Source of the DNA: Pseudomonadota bacterium
GTDB taxonomy: Bacteria > Pseudomonadota > Alphaproteobacteria > Sphingomonadales > Sphingomonadaceae
Length of the DNA stretch: 5,038 bases
NCBI GenBank assembly: GCA_023427285.1
Contig: JAEZBH010000411.1
Location: forward strand, 1 to 5,038
Direction of reading: 5' to 3'
In this document: positions 1-5,038 of the stretch, in pieces
Layout: the number at the start of each line of letters is the position of its first letter
Position numbering within the stretch: position 1 is the first letter of the stretch
Position numbers and translations under genes: made by a program
Notes under the pieces: generated by a model
Database searches by the model: none
What the model was told of the DNA's origin: nothing
Seen by the model: only the letters and a program-made list of their open reading frames with translations

Positions 1-246
1 AAGCTGCCCAACAGCAACGCGGGCGTGGACCTGTGGCCCGCCTTCGAGGCGCTGGCGGGCCTGCCGGTGACGGTGCTGCGGGGGGAGACTTCGGATATCC
101 TGAGCCTGCGCACGCTTGAACGCATGGCGGCGTTGGGGCCGCATGTCCGGGTGGCCACCGTGCCGGGCGTCGGCCATGCGCCCTCGCTTGAGGAGCCGGA
201 GTCGGTTGCCGCCATCGATGCCTTTCTGGAGCGCCTTACGGCATAA
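1..246 (+). CDS. alpha/beta-fold hydrolase, C-terminal part (5' end outside window)
   Basis: The open frame runs from the first base to TAA at 244-246, giving 81 residues with no start inside the window that would make a sensible full protein. The visible part matches the C-terminal third of an alpha/beta hydrolase. A beta-strand is followed by LRGETSD, where the Asp (residue 32 of the fragment) fits the acidic member of the catalytic triad. It is followed by VPGVGHAPSLEEPE, where the His (residue 59) fits the catalytic base, and then a closing helix (AAIDAFLERL). The nucleophile-elbow Ser would lie upstream and cannot be checked. Substrate is unknown; family members include esterases, epoxide hydrolases and C-C hydrolases. 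It lies 216 bases before chvI on the same strand, so it is probably a separate unit. The family call is solid; the specific function is not determinable. Confidence 0.85.
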   Translation, partial: KLPNSNAGVDLWPAFEALAGLPVTVLRGETSDILSLRTLERMAALGPHVRVATVPGVGHAPSLEEPESVAAIDAFLERLTA

Positions 247-462
247 TGCGACGCAGGGGTGTTGTTTTTCGCCGTAACGCGGGGGTGGCGGCCTTGCGGT
301 GCCCGGTTTGTGCAGGCAAATAGAGAGCAAGGCTTGGCAGAAGGCGGATCGAGGCGAGACGGACGGCTGCAAGACGGTGCGGACCACAGGATCGCACCCG
401 GTATGGAAGCCCGAAGTTGCGCCCCTGAGTGACGTCTAGAGTTATCTGAAGGATGTGATCGC
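247..462 (+). promoter_or_regulatory. intergenic region upstream of chvI, probable operon promoter/leader
   Basis: This 216-base gap is the only sizeable non-coding stretch before the chvI-ptsH operon, so the operon promoter is inferred to lie here. I see no convincing -35/-10 pair. Weak possibilities are TTGCGG at 294-299 with AATAGA at 319-324 (19-base spacer, poor matches). A short motif GACGG occurs three times at 358-362, 362-366 and 373-377, including AGACGG at 357-362 and 372-377, spaced 15 bases. This could be a regulator site or chance in GC-rich DNA. A T-run at 264-269 follows the hydrolase stop, but no strong hairpin precedes it. No tRNA, riboswitch or credible small ORF was found. 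Confidence 0.4.
448..453 (+). promoter_or_regulatory. ribosome binding site of chvI
   Basis: GAAGGA lies 9 bases before the GTG at 463. In the chvI frame a TGA at 430-432 closes the upstream side, and GTG 463 is the only ordinary start codon between that stop and the receiver domain. This site therefore fixes the chvI start. Confidence 0.7.
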
Positions 463-1164
463 GTGAGCGCCACCATTGCCCTGGTTGACGATGACCGCAA
501 TATCCTCACCTCCGTCAGCATCGGGTTGCAGGCGGAAGGGTTCACCGTGCGCGTCTATTCCGATGGCGCGTCGGCTTTGAAGTCGATTCTGGACAATCCG
601 CCGGACCTTGCCGTGCTCGACATCAAGATGCCGCGCATGGACGGCATGGAGCTGCTGCGCCGCCTGCGCGAGAAATCGCGCCTGCCGGTGATCTTCCTGA
701 CCTCAAAGGACGATGAGTTGGACGAGGCGCTGGGCCTTGCCATGGGCGCGGACGATTACATCGGCAAGCCGTTCTCGCAGCGGCTTCTGATCGCCCGCAT
801 CCGCGCCGTGCTGCGCCGCACCGCCAACCGGAACGATCCTGATCTGGTGCCGGAGCCGGAAGAGCAGGCCATGGCGCGGGGCCGCCTGACCATGTACCCG
901 GCCAAGCATGAGGTGACGTGGGACGGCAAGGAAGTCTCGCTGACGGTTACCGAATTTCTCATCCTTCAGGCGCTGGCCCAGCGCCCCGGTTTCGTGAAGT
1001 CGCGCGATCAGCTGATGGACGCCGCCTACAGCGATGACGTGTATGTGGATGACCGCACCATCGACAGCCACATCAAGCGGCTGCGCAAGAAGTTCCGCAG
1101 CGTGGACGGCGACTTCAAGAGCATCGAGACGCTGTACGGCGTCGGCTACCGGTTCAACGAGTGA
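463..1164 (+). CDS. chvI: ChvI-type response regulator (OmpR/PhoB family)
   Basis: A cytoplasmic DNA-binding response regulator of 233 residues, the usual length for the family. The N-terminal receiver domain (about 1-120) shows the acidic pocket DDD at 9-11, the phospho-acceptor D53 in VLDIKMP, T80/S81 in FLTS and K102-P103 in the IGKPF motif. The C-terminal winged-helix domain (about 135-231) carries [33 protein letters not shown] and the closing [11 protein letters not shown]. These are closely characteristic of ChvI from Alphaproteobacteria rather than of generic OmpR regulators. In studied relatives (Agrobacterium, Sinorhizobium, Brucella BvrR, Caulobacter) it controls envelope, acid-response, exopolysaccharide and host-association genes. 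Those targets are not visible here and are known only for the family. It starts at GTG after a clear ribosome site and its stop overlaps the chvG start (GTGA). Its partner kinase is surely the next gene. Autoregulation through the upstream region is plausible but not shown. Confidence 0.96.
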   Translation: MSATIALVDDDRNILTSVSIGLQAEGFTVRVYSDGASALKSILDNPPDLAVLDIKMPRMDGMELLRRLREKSRLPVIFLTSKDDELDEALGLAMGADDYIGKPFSQRLLIARIRAVLRRTANRNDPDLVPEPEEQAMARGRLTMYPAKHEVTWDGKEVSLTVTEFLILQALAQRPGFVKSRDQLMDAAYSDDVYVDDRTIDSHIKRLRKKFRSVDGDFKSIETLYGVGYRFNE

Positions 1165-2804
1165 TCCTTGGCATGATGCGTTTCCTTGCCCTGCGAACAG
1201 GTTCCTGGGGTCAACAGGCGCGGGAACGGTTCATCTCGCCGCTGACATTGCGAATTCTGGCGGTCAATCTGTTCGCCCTGCTGATCCTGGCGGGCGGGGT
1301 GCTGTACCTCGACCAGTTCCGCGTGCGCCTTATCGAGCAGAGGCGCGAGGAATTGCAGACGCAGGCCCAGCTCATGGCGGGCGGTTTGTCGGAAATGGCG
1401 GCGCTGACGCCGGAATCGCCGCGTCTCGACCCCAAGCGGACCGCCGCGCTCATCGCCCAGATGGCCGAGGCGACGCCGGTGCGGATTCAGGTGGTGGATG
1501 CCTCGGGCACCCAGCTGATGGACACCAACTGGTTGCCGGACCGGGAAGTCATCATCACCCAGCTGAAGCCGGGCTGGCGACGGCGGGTGGCGCTCTGGCT
1601 CGACCGCATGACGGAGATGGCCGCAGCCTCGCCCCGGCTTGACCTGTACGAGGAAACGTCAGCCCAGGATCTGGCGAAGCTGCCGGAGGTGAGCGCCGCG
1701 CTGCACGGGGATCAGGCGGCGGCCCTGCGCCGCAGCGAGGGCGGCACGACGGTCGTGACCGTGGCCCAGCCGATCCAGCGGGTGCAGAAGGTGATGGGCG
1801 CAGTGCTGCTGACCGCCGACACGCGCGACATCACCAAGGTGGTGCGGGCGGAGCGGCTGGCCTCGTTCAAGATTTTCTGCCTCGTGCTCGCGCTGACCAT
1901 TCTCATGTCCTATTTTCTGGGCCGCACCATCGTTCAGCCGATCCGGCGGCTGGCGCGGGCGGCGGACCGGGTGCGGCAGGGCCGGGCGCGCGATGTGATC
2001 GTGCCGCGTCTGCCCAAGCGCACCGATGAGATCGGGCAGCTCGCCCGCGCGCTCTCGGATATGACGCAGGCCTTGCACCAGCGCATGGATGCGATTGAAT
2101 CCTTCGCGGCGGACGTGAGCCACGAGATCAAGAATCCGCTCAGCTCCCTGCGCAGCGCGGTCGAGACGCTGGAGCGGGTGAAGGACCCGGCGCTTCAGAG
2201 CCAGTTGCTCGCGATCATTCAGGACGACGTGGGGCGGCTTGATCGGCTCATCACCGATATTTCGGACGCCTCCCGCATGGATGCCGAACTTTCCCGCGCC
2301 CGGTTCGAGCCGGTGGACCTCGGCCAGATGATGGCAACGCTGATCGAGGTGCAGCGCCGCAACGCCGCCCAGCGCAGTGTCACCATCGCCTATGCCGGGC
2401 CGCGCCCCGGCATCGCGCTGGTGATGGGGCTGGAAGGCCGGCTGGGGCAGGTAGCCCGCAATCTCATCGACAACGCCATTTCCTTCTCGCCCGAAGGCGG
2501 CAGCGTGCGCGTTATGCTGACCGTGGATGACCGCACGGTGCGCCTGATCGTGGATGATGACGGGCCGGGAATCCCCGAGGGGACGGAGGAGAGCATCTTC
2601 AAGCGCTTCTACTCCGAGCGCCCGGAGGGCGAGGACTTCGGCCAGCATTCGGGTCTGGGTCTGGCGATTTCCAAGCAGGTGGTGGAAGCCCATAGCGGGA
2701 AGATCAACGCCGCCAACCGGGTGCAGGGCAACATCGTTCTGGGGGCGCGTTTCACGGTGGAGCTGCCGGCCCATGTGGAGCGGCGGCTGGAGGCAGCGGA
2801 ATGA
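1161..2804 (+). CDS. chvG: ChvG-type sensor histidine kinase
   Basis: An inner-membrane sensor kinase of 547 residues that should phosphorylate ChvI. The first membrane segment is at about 30-50 ([19 protein letters not shown]), preceded by the ISPLTLRI lead typical of ChvG/ExoS/BvrS. A periplasmic sensor region spans about 51-235. The second membrane segment is at about 238-257 ([17 protein letters not shown]), followed by a HAMP linker to about 311. The H-box [16 protein letters not shown] contains the phospho-accepting H321. The ATPase domain shows the N-box RNLIDNA (433-439), the G1 box DDDGPGIP (465-472), the F-box FKRFYSERP and the G2 box HSGLGLAI (496-503). All key residues are present, so it should be active. 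In rhizobia the periplasmic protein ExoR restrains this kinase; no exoR is in the window. The GTG at 1161 overlaps the chvI stop. In-frame ATGs at 1173 and 1176 are equally reasonable starts (543 or 542 residues), and no candidate has a strong ribosome site. Confidence 0.95.
   Translation: MILGMMRFLALRTGSWGQQARERFISPLTLRILAVNLFALLILAGGVLYLDQFRVRLIEQRREELQTQAQLMAGGLSEMAALTPESPRLDPKRTAALIAQMAEATPVRIQVVDASGTQLMDTNWLPDREVIITQLKPGWRRRVALWLDRMTEMAAASPRLDLYEETSAQDLAKLPEVSAALHGDQAAALRRSEGGTTVVTVAQPIQRVQKVMGAVLLTADTRDITKVVRAERLASFKIFCLVLALTILMSYFLGRTIVQPIRRLARAADRVRQGRARDVIVPRLPKRTDEIGQLARALSDMTQALHQRMDAIESFAADVSHEIKNPLSSLRSAVETLERVKDPALQSQLLAIIQDDVGRLDRLITDISDASRMDAELSRARFEPVDLGQMMATLIEVQRRNAAQRSVTIAYAGPRPGIALVMGLEGRLGQVARNLIDNAISFSPEGGSVRVMLTVDDRTVRLIVDDDGPGIPEGTEESIFKRFYSERPEGEDFGQHSGLGLAISKQVVEAHSGKINAANRVQGNIVLGARFTVELPAHVERRLEAAE
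2789..2793 (+). promoter_or_regulatory. ribosome binding site of hprK
   Basis: A perfect GGAGG lies within the end of chvG, 7 bases before the hprK ATG at 2801. It supports that start and suggests hprK is translated well on its own as well as by coupling to chvG through the ATGA overlap. Confidence 0.75.
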
Positions 2805-3262
2805 CGGCGGAGCGTGTGGACAGGGCCTCTGGCGACTTGGGTGCGCCCGTTCTTCAGCATGCCACTTGCATCGCCTATGCCGGGCGCGGCGTGCTGCTGA
2901 TGGGAGAGCCGGGCACGGGCAAATCGAGCTTGGCGCTGCGGCTGATCGACCGGGGCGCGATGTTGGTGGCGGACGACTATGCGCTGCTCACGCGGGAGGG
3001 TGATTCTCTGGTCGCCACGGTGCCCGAGACCATTGCCGGGCTGATCGAGGTGCGCGGATCCGGCATTTTCCGGCTGCCATATCGCCGACGGGCGGAGATT
3101 GCACTCACGGTTCGCCTAGGGCGGGAGGACGAGCGGTTGCCAGAACCCAAAGAATGGGAGATGTTGGGCCTTGCGCGGCCATTGCTTGTGATGGACGCGT
3201 TGCGTGATGACTCACCGCTCAAGGTGGAGATGGCTTTGAGCGGCGGGCCCATTCGGCTATAA
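2801..3262 (+). CDS. hprK: HPr kinase/phosphorylase, short alphaproteobacterial form
   Basis: A protein of 153 residues, about half the length of the Firmicutes enzyme (about 310), corresponding to its C-terminal catalytic domain. It shows H20-A-T-C before the first strand and a P-loop GEPGTGKS at 35-42. VADDY at 56-60 contains the paired Asp equivalent to the catalytic Asp region of the family. The HprK signature appears as LIEVRGSGIF at 81-90. The N-terminal domain of the Firmicutes enzyme is absent. The segment corresponding to the later catalytic loop is short, so kinase activity on HPr is likely, while phosphorylase activity cannot be assumed. The expected substrate is the HPr encoded two genes after rapZ, at its Ser50. 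In Sinorhizobium a comparable enzyme affects carbon catabolite control. The start overlaps the chvG stop (ATGA). Short length is normal for this class, so this is not a truncated pseudogene. Confidence 0.93.
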   Translation: MTAERVDRASGDLGAPVLQHATCIAYAGRGVLLMGEPGTGKSSLALRLIDRGAMLVADDYALLTREGDSLVATVPETIAGLIEVRGSGIFRLPYRRRAEIALTVRLGREDERLPEPKEWEMLGLARPLLVMDALRDDSPLKVEMALSGGPIRL

Positions 3263-3264
3263 GT

Positions 3265-3268
3265 GAGG
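3265..3268 (+). promoter_or_regulatory. possible ribosome binding site of rapZ (very close to the ATG)
   Basis: GAGG ends 3 bases before the ATG at 3272, which is shorter than usual spacing. The alternative GTG at 3263, directly after the hprK TAA, has no good site of its own. rapZ translation may depend on ribosomes finishing hprK. Confidence 0.4.
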
Positions 3269-3271
3269 GAT

Positions 3272-4255
3272 ATGTCTCTGCAGCCTCAGAGTTCTGCCCA
3301 GGTCAGTGCAACCCAGGGCAGCGAGCGCGTTCCCGGCACCCGGCTGCTGTTGGTCACCGGCATGTCAGGCGCCGGCAAGTCCTCGGCCCTGAAGGTGCTG
3401 GAGGATCTGGGCTATGAGGCCGTCGACAATCTGCCCATCAGCTTGCTCGCCAAGTTGCTGGCCACGGAGGATTCCGGGGCGGCTGACGGCAACGACCGGC
3501 CGATTGCGCTGGGCATCGACACCCGCACCCGCGCCTTTGACGCCGAGGTCATCGTCGGCACCCTCAAAGAGCTTCAGGCCAATGAGAACATCGAGGTCAG
3601 CGTGCTGTTCCTCGATTGCTCCGGCGAAGAGCTCAGCCGCCGTTTTTCCGAGACGCGGCGTCGGCATCCGCTGGCGCAGGATCGGCCCGTGCAGGACGGC
3701 ATCGCCCGCGAGCGAGAGCTGCTTGCCCCCTTGCGCCGCTGGGCCGACGTGGTTCTGGACACCACCCAGTATTCTTCCCATCAGCTGCGCCACGCCCTGT
3801 CGGGCCGGTTCGCCCTCAGCCGTTCGGGCCAGCTGACGCTGACCGTCATGTCGTTCGGCTACGCCCGGGGCATTCCGCGCGATGCCGATCTGGTGTTCGA
3901 CATGCGCTTCCTTGCCAATCCGCATTGGGTGGAGGAGCTGCGCCCCTTCACCGGGCTGGATGAGCGCGTTGCGGCCTATGTGGCCGCTGACCCCAGCTTT
4001 GCGGAAGCCTTCGCAAAGATGCACGATCTCGTCTCCTATCTTCTTCCGCTTTACCGGCGGGAGGGGAAGGCCTACCTGACCCTCGCCTTCGGTTGCACGG
4101 GCGGCAAGCACCGCTCGGTGTTCGTGGCGGAGCGCATGGCGGCCGTTCTCAGAAGCGAGGGGCATACCCTTTCCGTTGTGCACCGTGATCTCAGGGCCCA
4201 GGCCAAGGGAGCGGAGCGAACATTGACCGAGAAAGCAGAGAGTAGCAGCGTATGA
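3272..4255 (+). CDS. rapZ: RapZ/YvcJ-family nucleotide-binding regulator
   Basis: A cytoplasmic P-loop protein of 327 residues (330 if GTG 3263 is used), longer than the 284-residue E. coli RapZ because of an extra head of about 22 residues and a charged tail. The N-terminal nucleotide-binding domain begins with RLLLVTGMSGAGKS (Walker A at 30-37), then GYEAVDNLP and GIDTRTR (81-87). The C-terminal domain shows the family hallmarks SFGYARGIPRDADLVFDMRF (from 194) and LAFGCTGGKHRSVFVAERMA (from 271). In E. coli RapZ senses glucosamine-6-phosphate and delivers the small RNA GlmZ to RNase E; the Bacillus homologue YvcJ hydrolyses GTP. GlmY/GlmZ RNAs are known from Enterobacteria, so the target here is unknown. 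Its place between hprK and the EIIA gene suggests a link to PTS-based metabolic signalling. The stop overlaps the next start (ATGA). The family call is very secure; the RNA-adaptor role in this organism is inference. Confidence 0.95.
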   Translation: MSLQPQSSAQVSATQGSERVPGTRLLLVTGMSGAGKSSALKVLEDLGYEAVDNLPISLLAKLLATEDSGAADGNDRPIALGIDTRTRAFDAEVIVGTLKELQANENIEVSVLFLDCSGEELSRRFSETRRRHPLAQDRPVQDGIARERELLAPLRRWADVVLDTTQYSSHQLRHALSGRFALSRSGQLTLTVMSFGYARGIPRDADLVFDMRFLANPHWVEELRPFTGLDERVAAYVAADPSFAEAFAKMHDLVSYLLPLYRREGKAYLTLAFGCTGGKHRSVFVAERMAAVLRSEGHTLSVVHRDLRAQAKGAERTLTEKAESSSV

Positions 4256-4656
4256 TCGGACTGGTGCTGGTCACCCACGGTCGGTTAGCGGCCGAATTCG
4301 TGTCCGCCATGGAACATGTGGTTGGACCGCAGGAGGCTGTGAAGGCCATCTGCATCGGGCCCGAAGACGACATGGAAGCCCGCAGGCAGGACATTGCCGA
4401 GGCGGTCGAGGCCGTGGATGAGGGCAGCGGGGTGATCCTGCTGACCGACATGTTCGGCGGAACGCCGTCGAACCTGGCCATTTCCCTGATGGGCCAGCCC
4501 AATGTGGAAGTGATTGCAGGCATCAACCTGCCCATGCTCATCAAGCTGGCAACCGTGCGGCGCACCTGCGATGTGACGGCAGCAGTCGCCGCGGCGCAGG
4601 AAGCCGGGCGCAAGTATATTTCCGTGGCCTCCAAGATTCTGGCGGGAGTGTCCTGA
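4252..4656 (+). CDS. manX: PTS EIIA component, mannose (Man) family, regulatory type
   Basis: A cytoplasmic phosphocarrier domain of 134 residues, the normal size for a stand-alone mannose-family EIIA. The N-terminal strand MIGLVLVTHG contains H9, the phosphorylation site that would accept phosphate from HPr. LTDMFGGTPSN at 64-74 and VIAGINLPML at 87-96 are the family signatures around the active site. No EIIB, EIIC or EIID gene follows, so it most likely acts as a regulatory phosphoprotein rather than in sugar uptake. Homologues in other Alphaproteobacteria are called ManX or PtsM, and the symbol is used here in that sense. Its start overlaps the rapZ stop (ATGA), and its stop overlaps the ptsH start (TGATG). 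Only a weak purine-rich stretch (AGAG near 4237-4242) precedes the ATG, consistent with coupled translation. Confidence 0.94.
   Translation: MIGLVLVTHGRLAAEFVSAMEHVVGPQEAVKAICIGPEDDMEARRQDIAEAVEAVDEGSGVILLTDMFGGTPSNLAISLMGQPNVEVIAGINLPMLIKLATVRRTCDVTAAVAAAQEAGRKYISVASKILAGVS
4644..4648 (+). promoter_or_regulatory. ribosome binding site of ptsH
   Basis: GGGAG inside the end of the EIIA gene lies 7 bases before the ATG at 4656. It supports the 92-residue start of HPr, alongside the one-base TGATG overlap. Confidence 0.6.
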
Positions 4657-4934
4657 TGGAAGCGCTGGCACTCAGCAAAAGGGTCAGGATTCTCAACAAG
4701 CGGGGCCTGCACGCCCGAGCCTCGGCCAAGTTCGTGACCCTTGCATCCCAGTTCGAGGCCAACGTGCTGGTCAGCAAGGAAGGTTCAGAGGTCGCCGGCA
4801 CCTCCATCATGGGGCTGATGATGCTGGCCGCCGCCATTGGCGAGGAAATCACCATCAACGCCAGCGGCCAGCAGGCCCATGAGGCGCTTGCCGCGCTGGT
4901 CGATCTCGTCGAGGCCAAGTTCCACGAGGAATAA
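4656..4934 (+). CDS. ptsH: phosphocarrier protein HPr
   Basis: A small cytoplasmic phosphocarrier of 92 residues, close to the 85-90 usual for HPr, with a few extra residues at the front. H19 in NKRGLHARASAKF is the equivalent of the classical His15, phosphorylated by enzyme I. S50 in AGTSIMGLMML is the equivalent of Ser46, the target of HPr kinase, and the surrounding SIMG motif is intact. The protein therefore keeps both phosphorylation sites, matching the presence of hprK in the same operon. It should pass phosphate from enzyme I (not in this window; a PtsP-type enzyme I elsewhere is expected) to the EIIA encoded just upstream. It is the last gene visible, ending in TAA 104 bases before the window end. 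Confidence 0.96.
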   Translation: MEALALSKRVRILNKRGLHARASAKFVTLASQFEANVLVSKEGSEVAGTSIMGLMMLAAAIGEEITINASGQQAHEALAALVDLVEAKFHEE

Positions 4935-4941
4935 GCCTTTC

Positions 4942-5038
<97 letters not shown>

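Noticed and set aside
236..270. A terminator after the hydrolase gene ending in the T-run at 264-269
   Set aside because: Only a weak, G-U-rich stem with a large loop can be drawn before the T-run, so it is not supported well enough to annotate.
403..432. A 9-residue ORF (ATG 403 to TGA 432) before chvI as a possible leader peptide
   Set aside because: It has no ribosome site and no run of codons suggesting attenuation; its length is expected by chance. Its stop is useful only for fixing the chvI start.
453..458. A minimal start-stop (ATGTGA) just before the chvI GTG
   Set aside because: The ATG overlaps the ribosome site that serves GTG 463, so it cannot be used efficiently; most likely coincidence.
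1034..1642. A 202-codon plus-strand frame spanning the chvI/chvG junction
   Set aside because: It overlaps two certain genes in another frame, and its product is Ala/Gly/Arg-rich without motifs.
1659..2774. A 371-codon open frame on the minus strand opposite chvG
   Set aside because: It lies entirely within chvG, its translation is rich in His/Arg/Gly with no recognisable domain, and it is explained by GC-rich codon bias in the real gene on the other strand.
2801..3262. hprK as a truncated pseudogene
   Set aside because: Although half the Firmicutes length, it has its own ribosome site, all core motifs and the standard size of alphaproteobacterial HprK.
3365..4183. A 272-codon open frame on the minus strand opposite rapZ
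   Set aside because: It is a mirror of the strongly conserved rapZ frame, with no family motif and low-complexity composition.

Overview
The window is GC-rich (roughly two thirds G+C by eye) and carries one tightly packed plus-strand operon typical of Alphaproteobacteria. It encodes a ChvI/ChvG two-component system followed by HPr kinase, RapZ, a mannose-family EIIA and HPr. The ChvI and ChvG sequences and the half-size HPr kinase point clearly to Alphaproteobacteria. I cannot place it to order or genus from the sequence alone.

Layout: 1-246 is the 3' end of an alpha/beta-hydrolase gene whose start lies outside the window. 247-462 is a 216-base non-coding region that probably holds the operon promoter. 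463-1164 is the response regulator chvI, 1161-2804 the sensor kinase chvG, 2801-3262 a short hprK, 3272-4255 rapZ, 4252-4656 the EIIA gene (manX/ptsM-like) and 4656-4934 ptsH. Neighbouring genes overlap by 1 or 4 bases (GTGA, ATGA, ATGA, TGATG), except that rapZ starts within 9 bases of the hprK stop. This arrangement strongly suggests one transcript with coupled translation. 4935-4997 is a short GC-rich tail with inverted repeats. 4998-5038 is an uninterrupted run of 41 G, most likely a sequencing or assembly artefact at a contig end.

How the genes fit together: ChvG is a membrane sensor histidine kinase that phosphorylates ChvI, which controls envelope, acid-stress and host- or surface-related genes in studied relatives. 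HPr and EIIA are phosphocarriers with no sugar permease (EIIB/EIIC) beside them, so they look like a regulatory PTS rather than a sugar importer. HprK can modify HPr on a serine, and RapZ is a P-loop nucleotide-binding regulator. The joint operon suggests that envelope sensing and carbon/phosphate-flux sensing are co-expressed. The architecture is a known conserved one, and I found no clear sign of an undescribed system, mobile element, CRISPR array or RNA gene.
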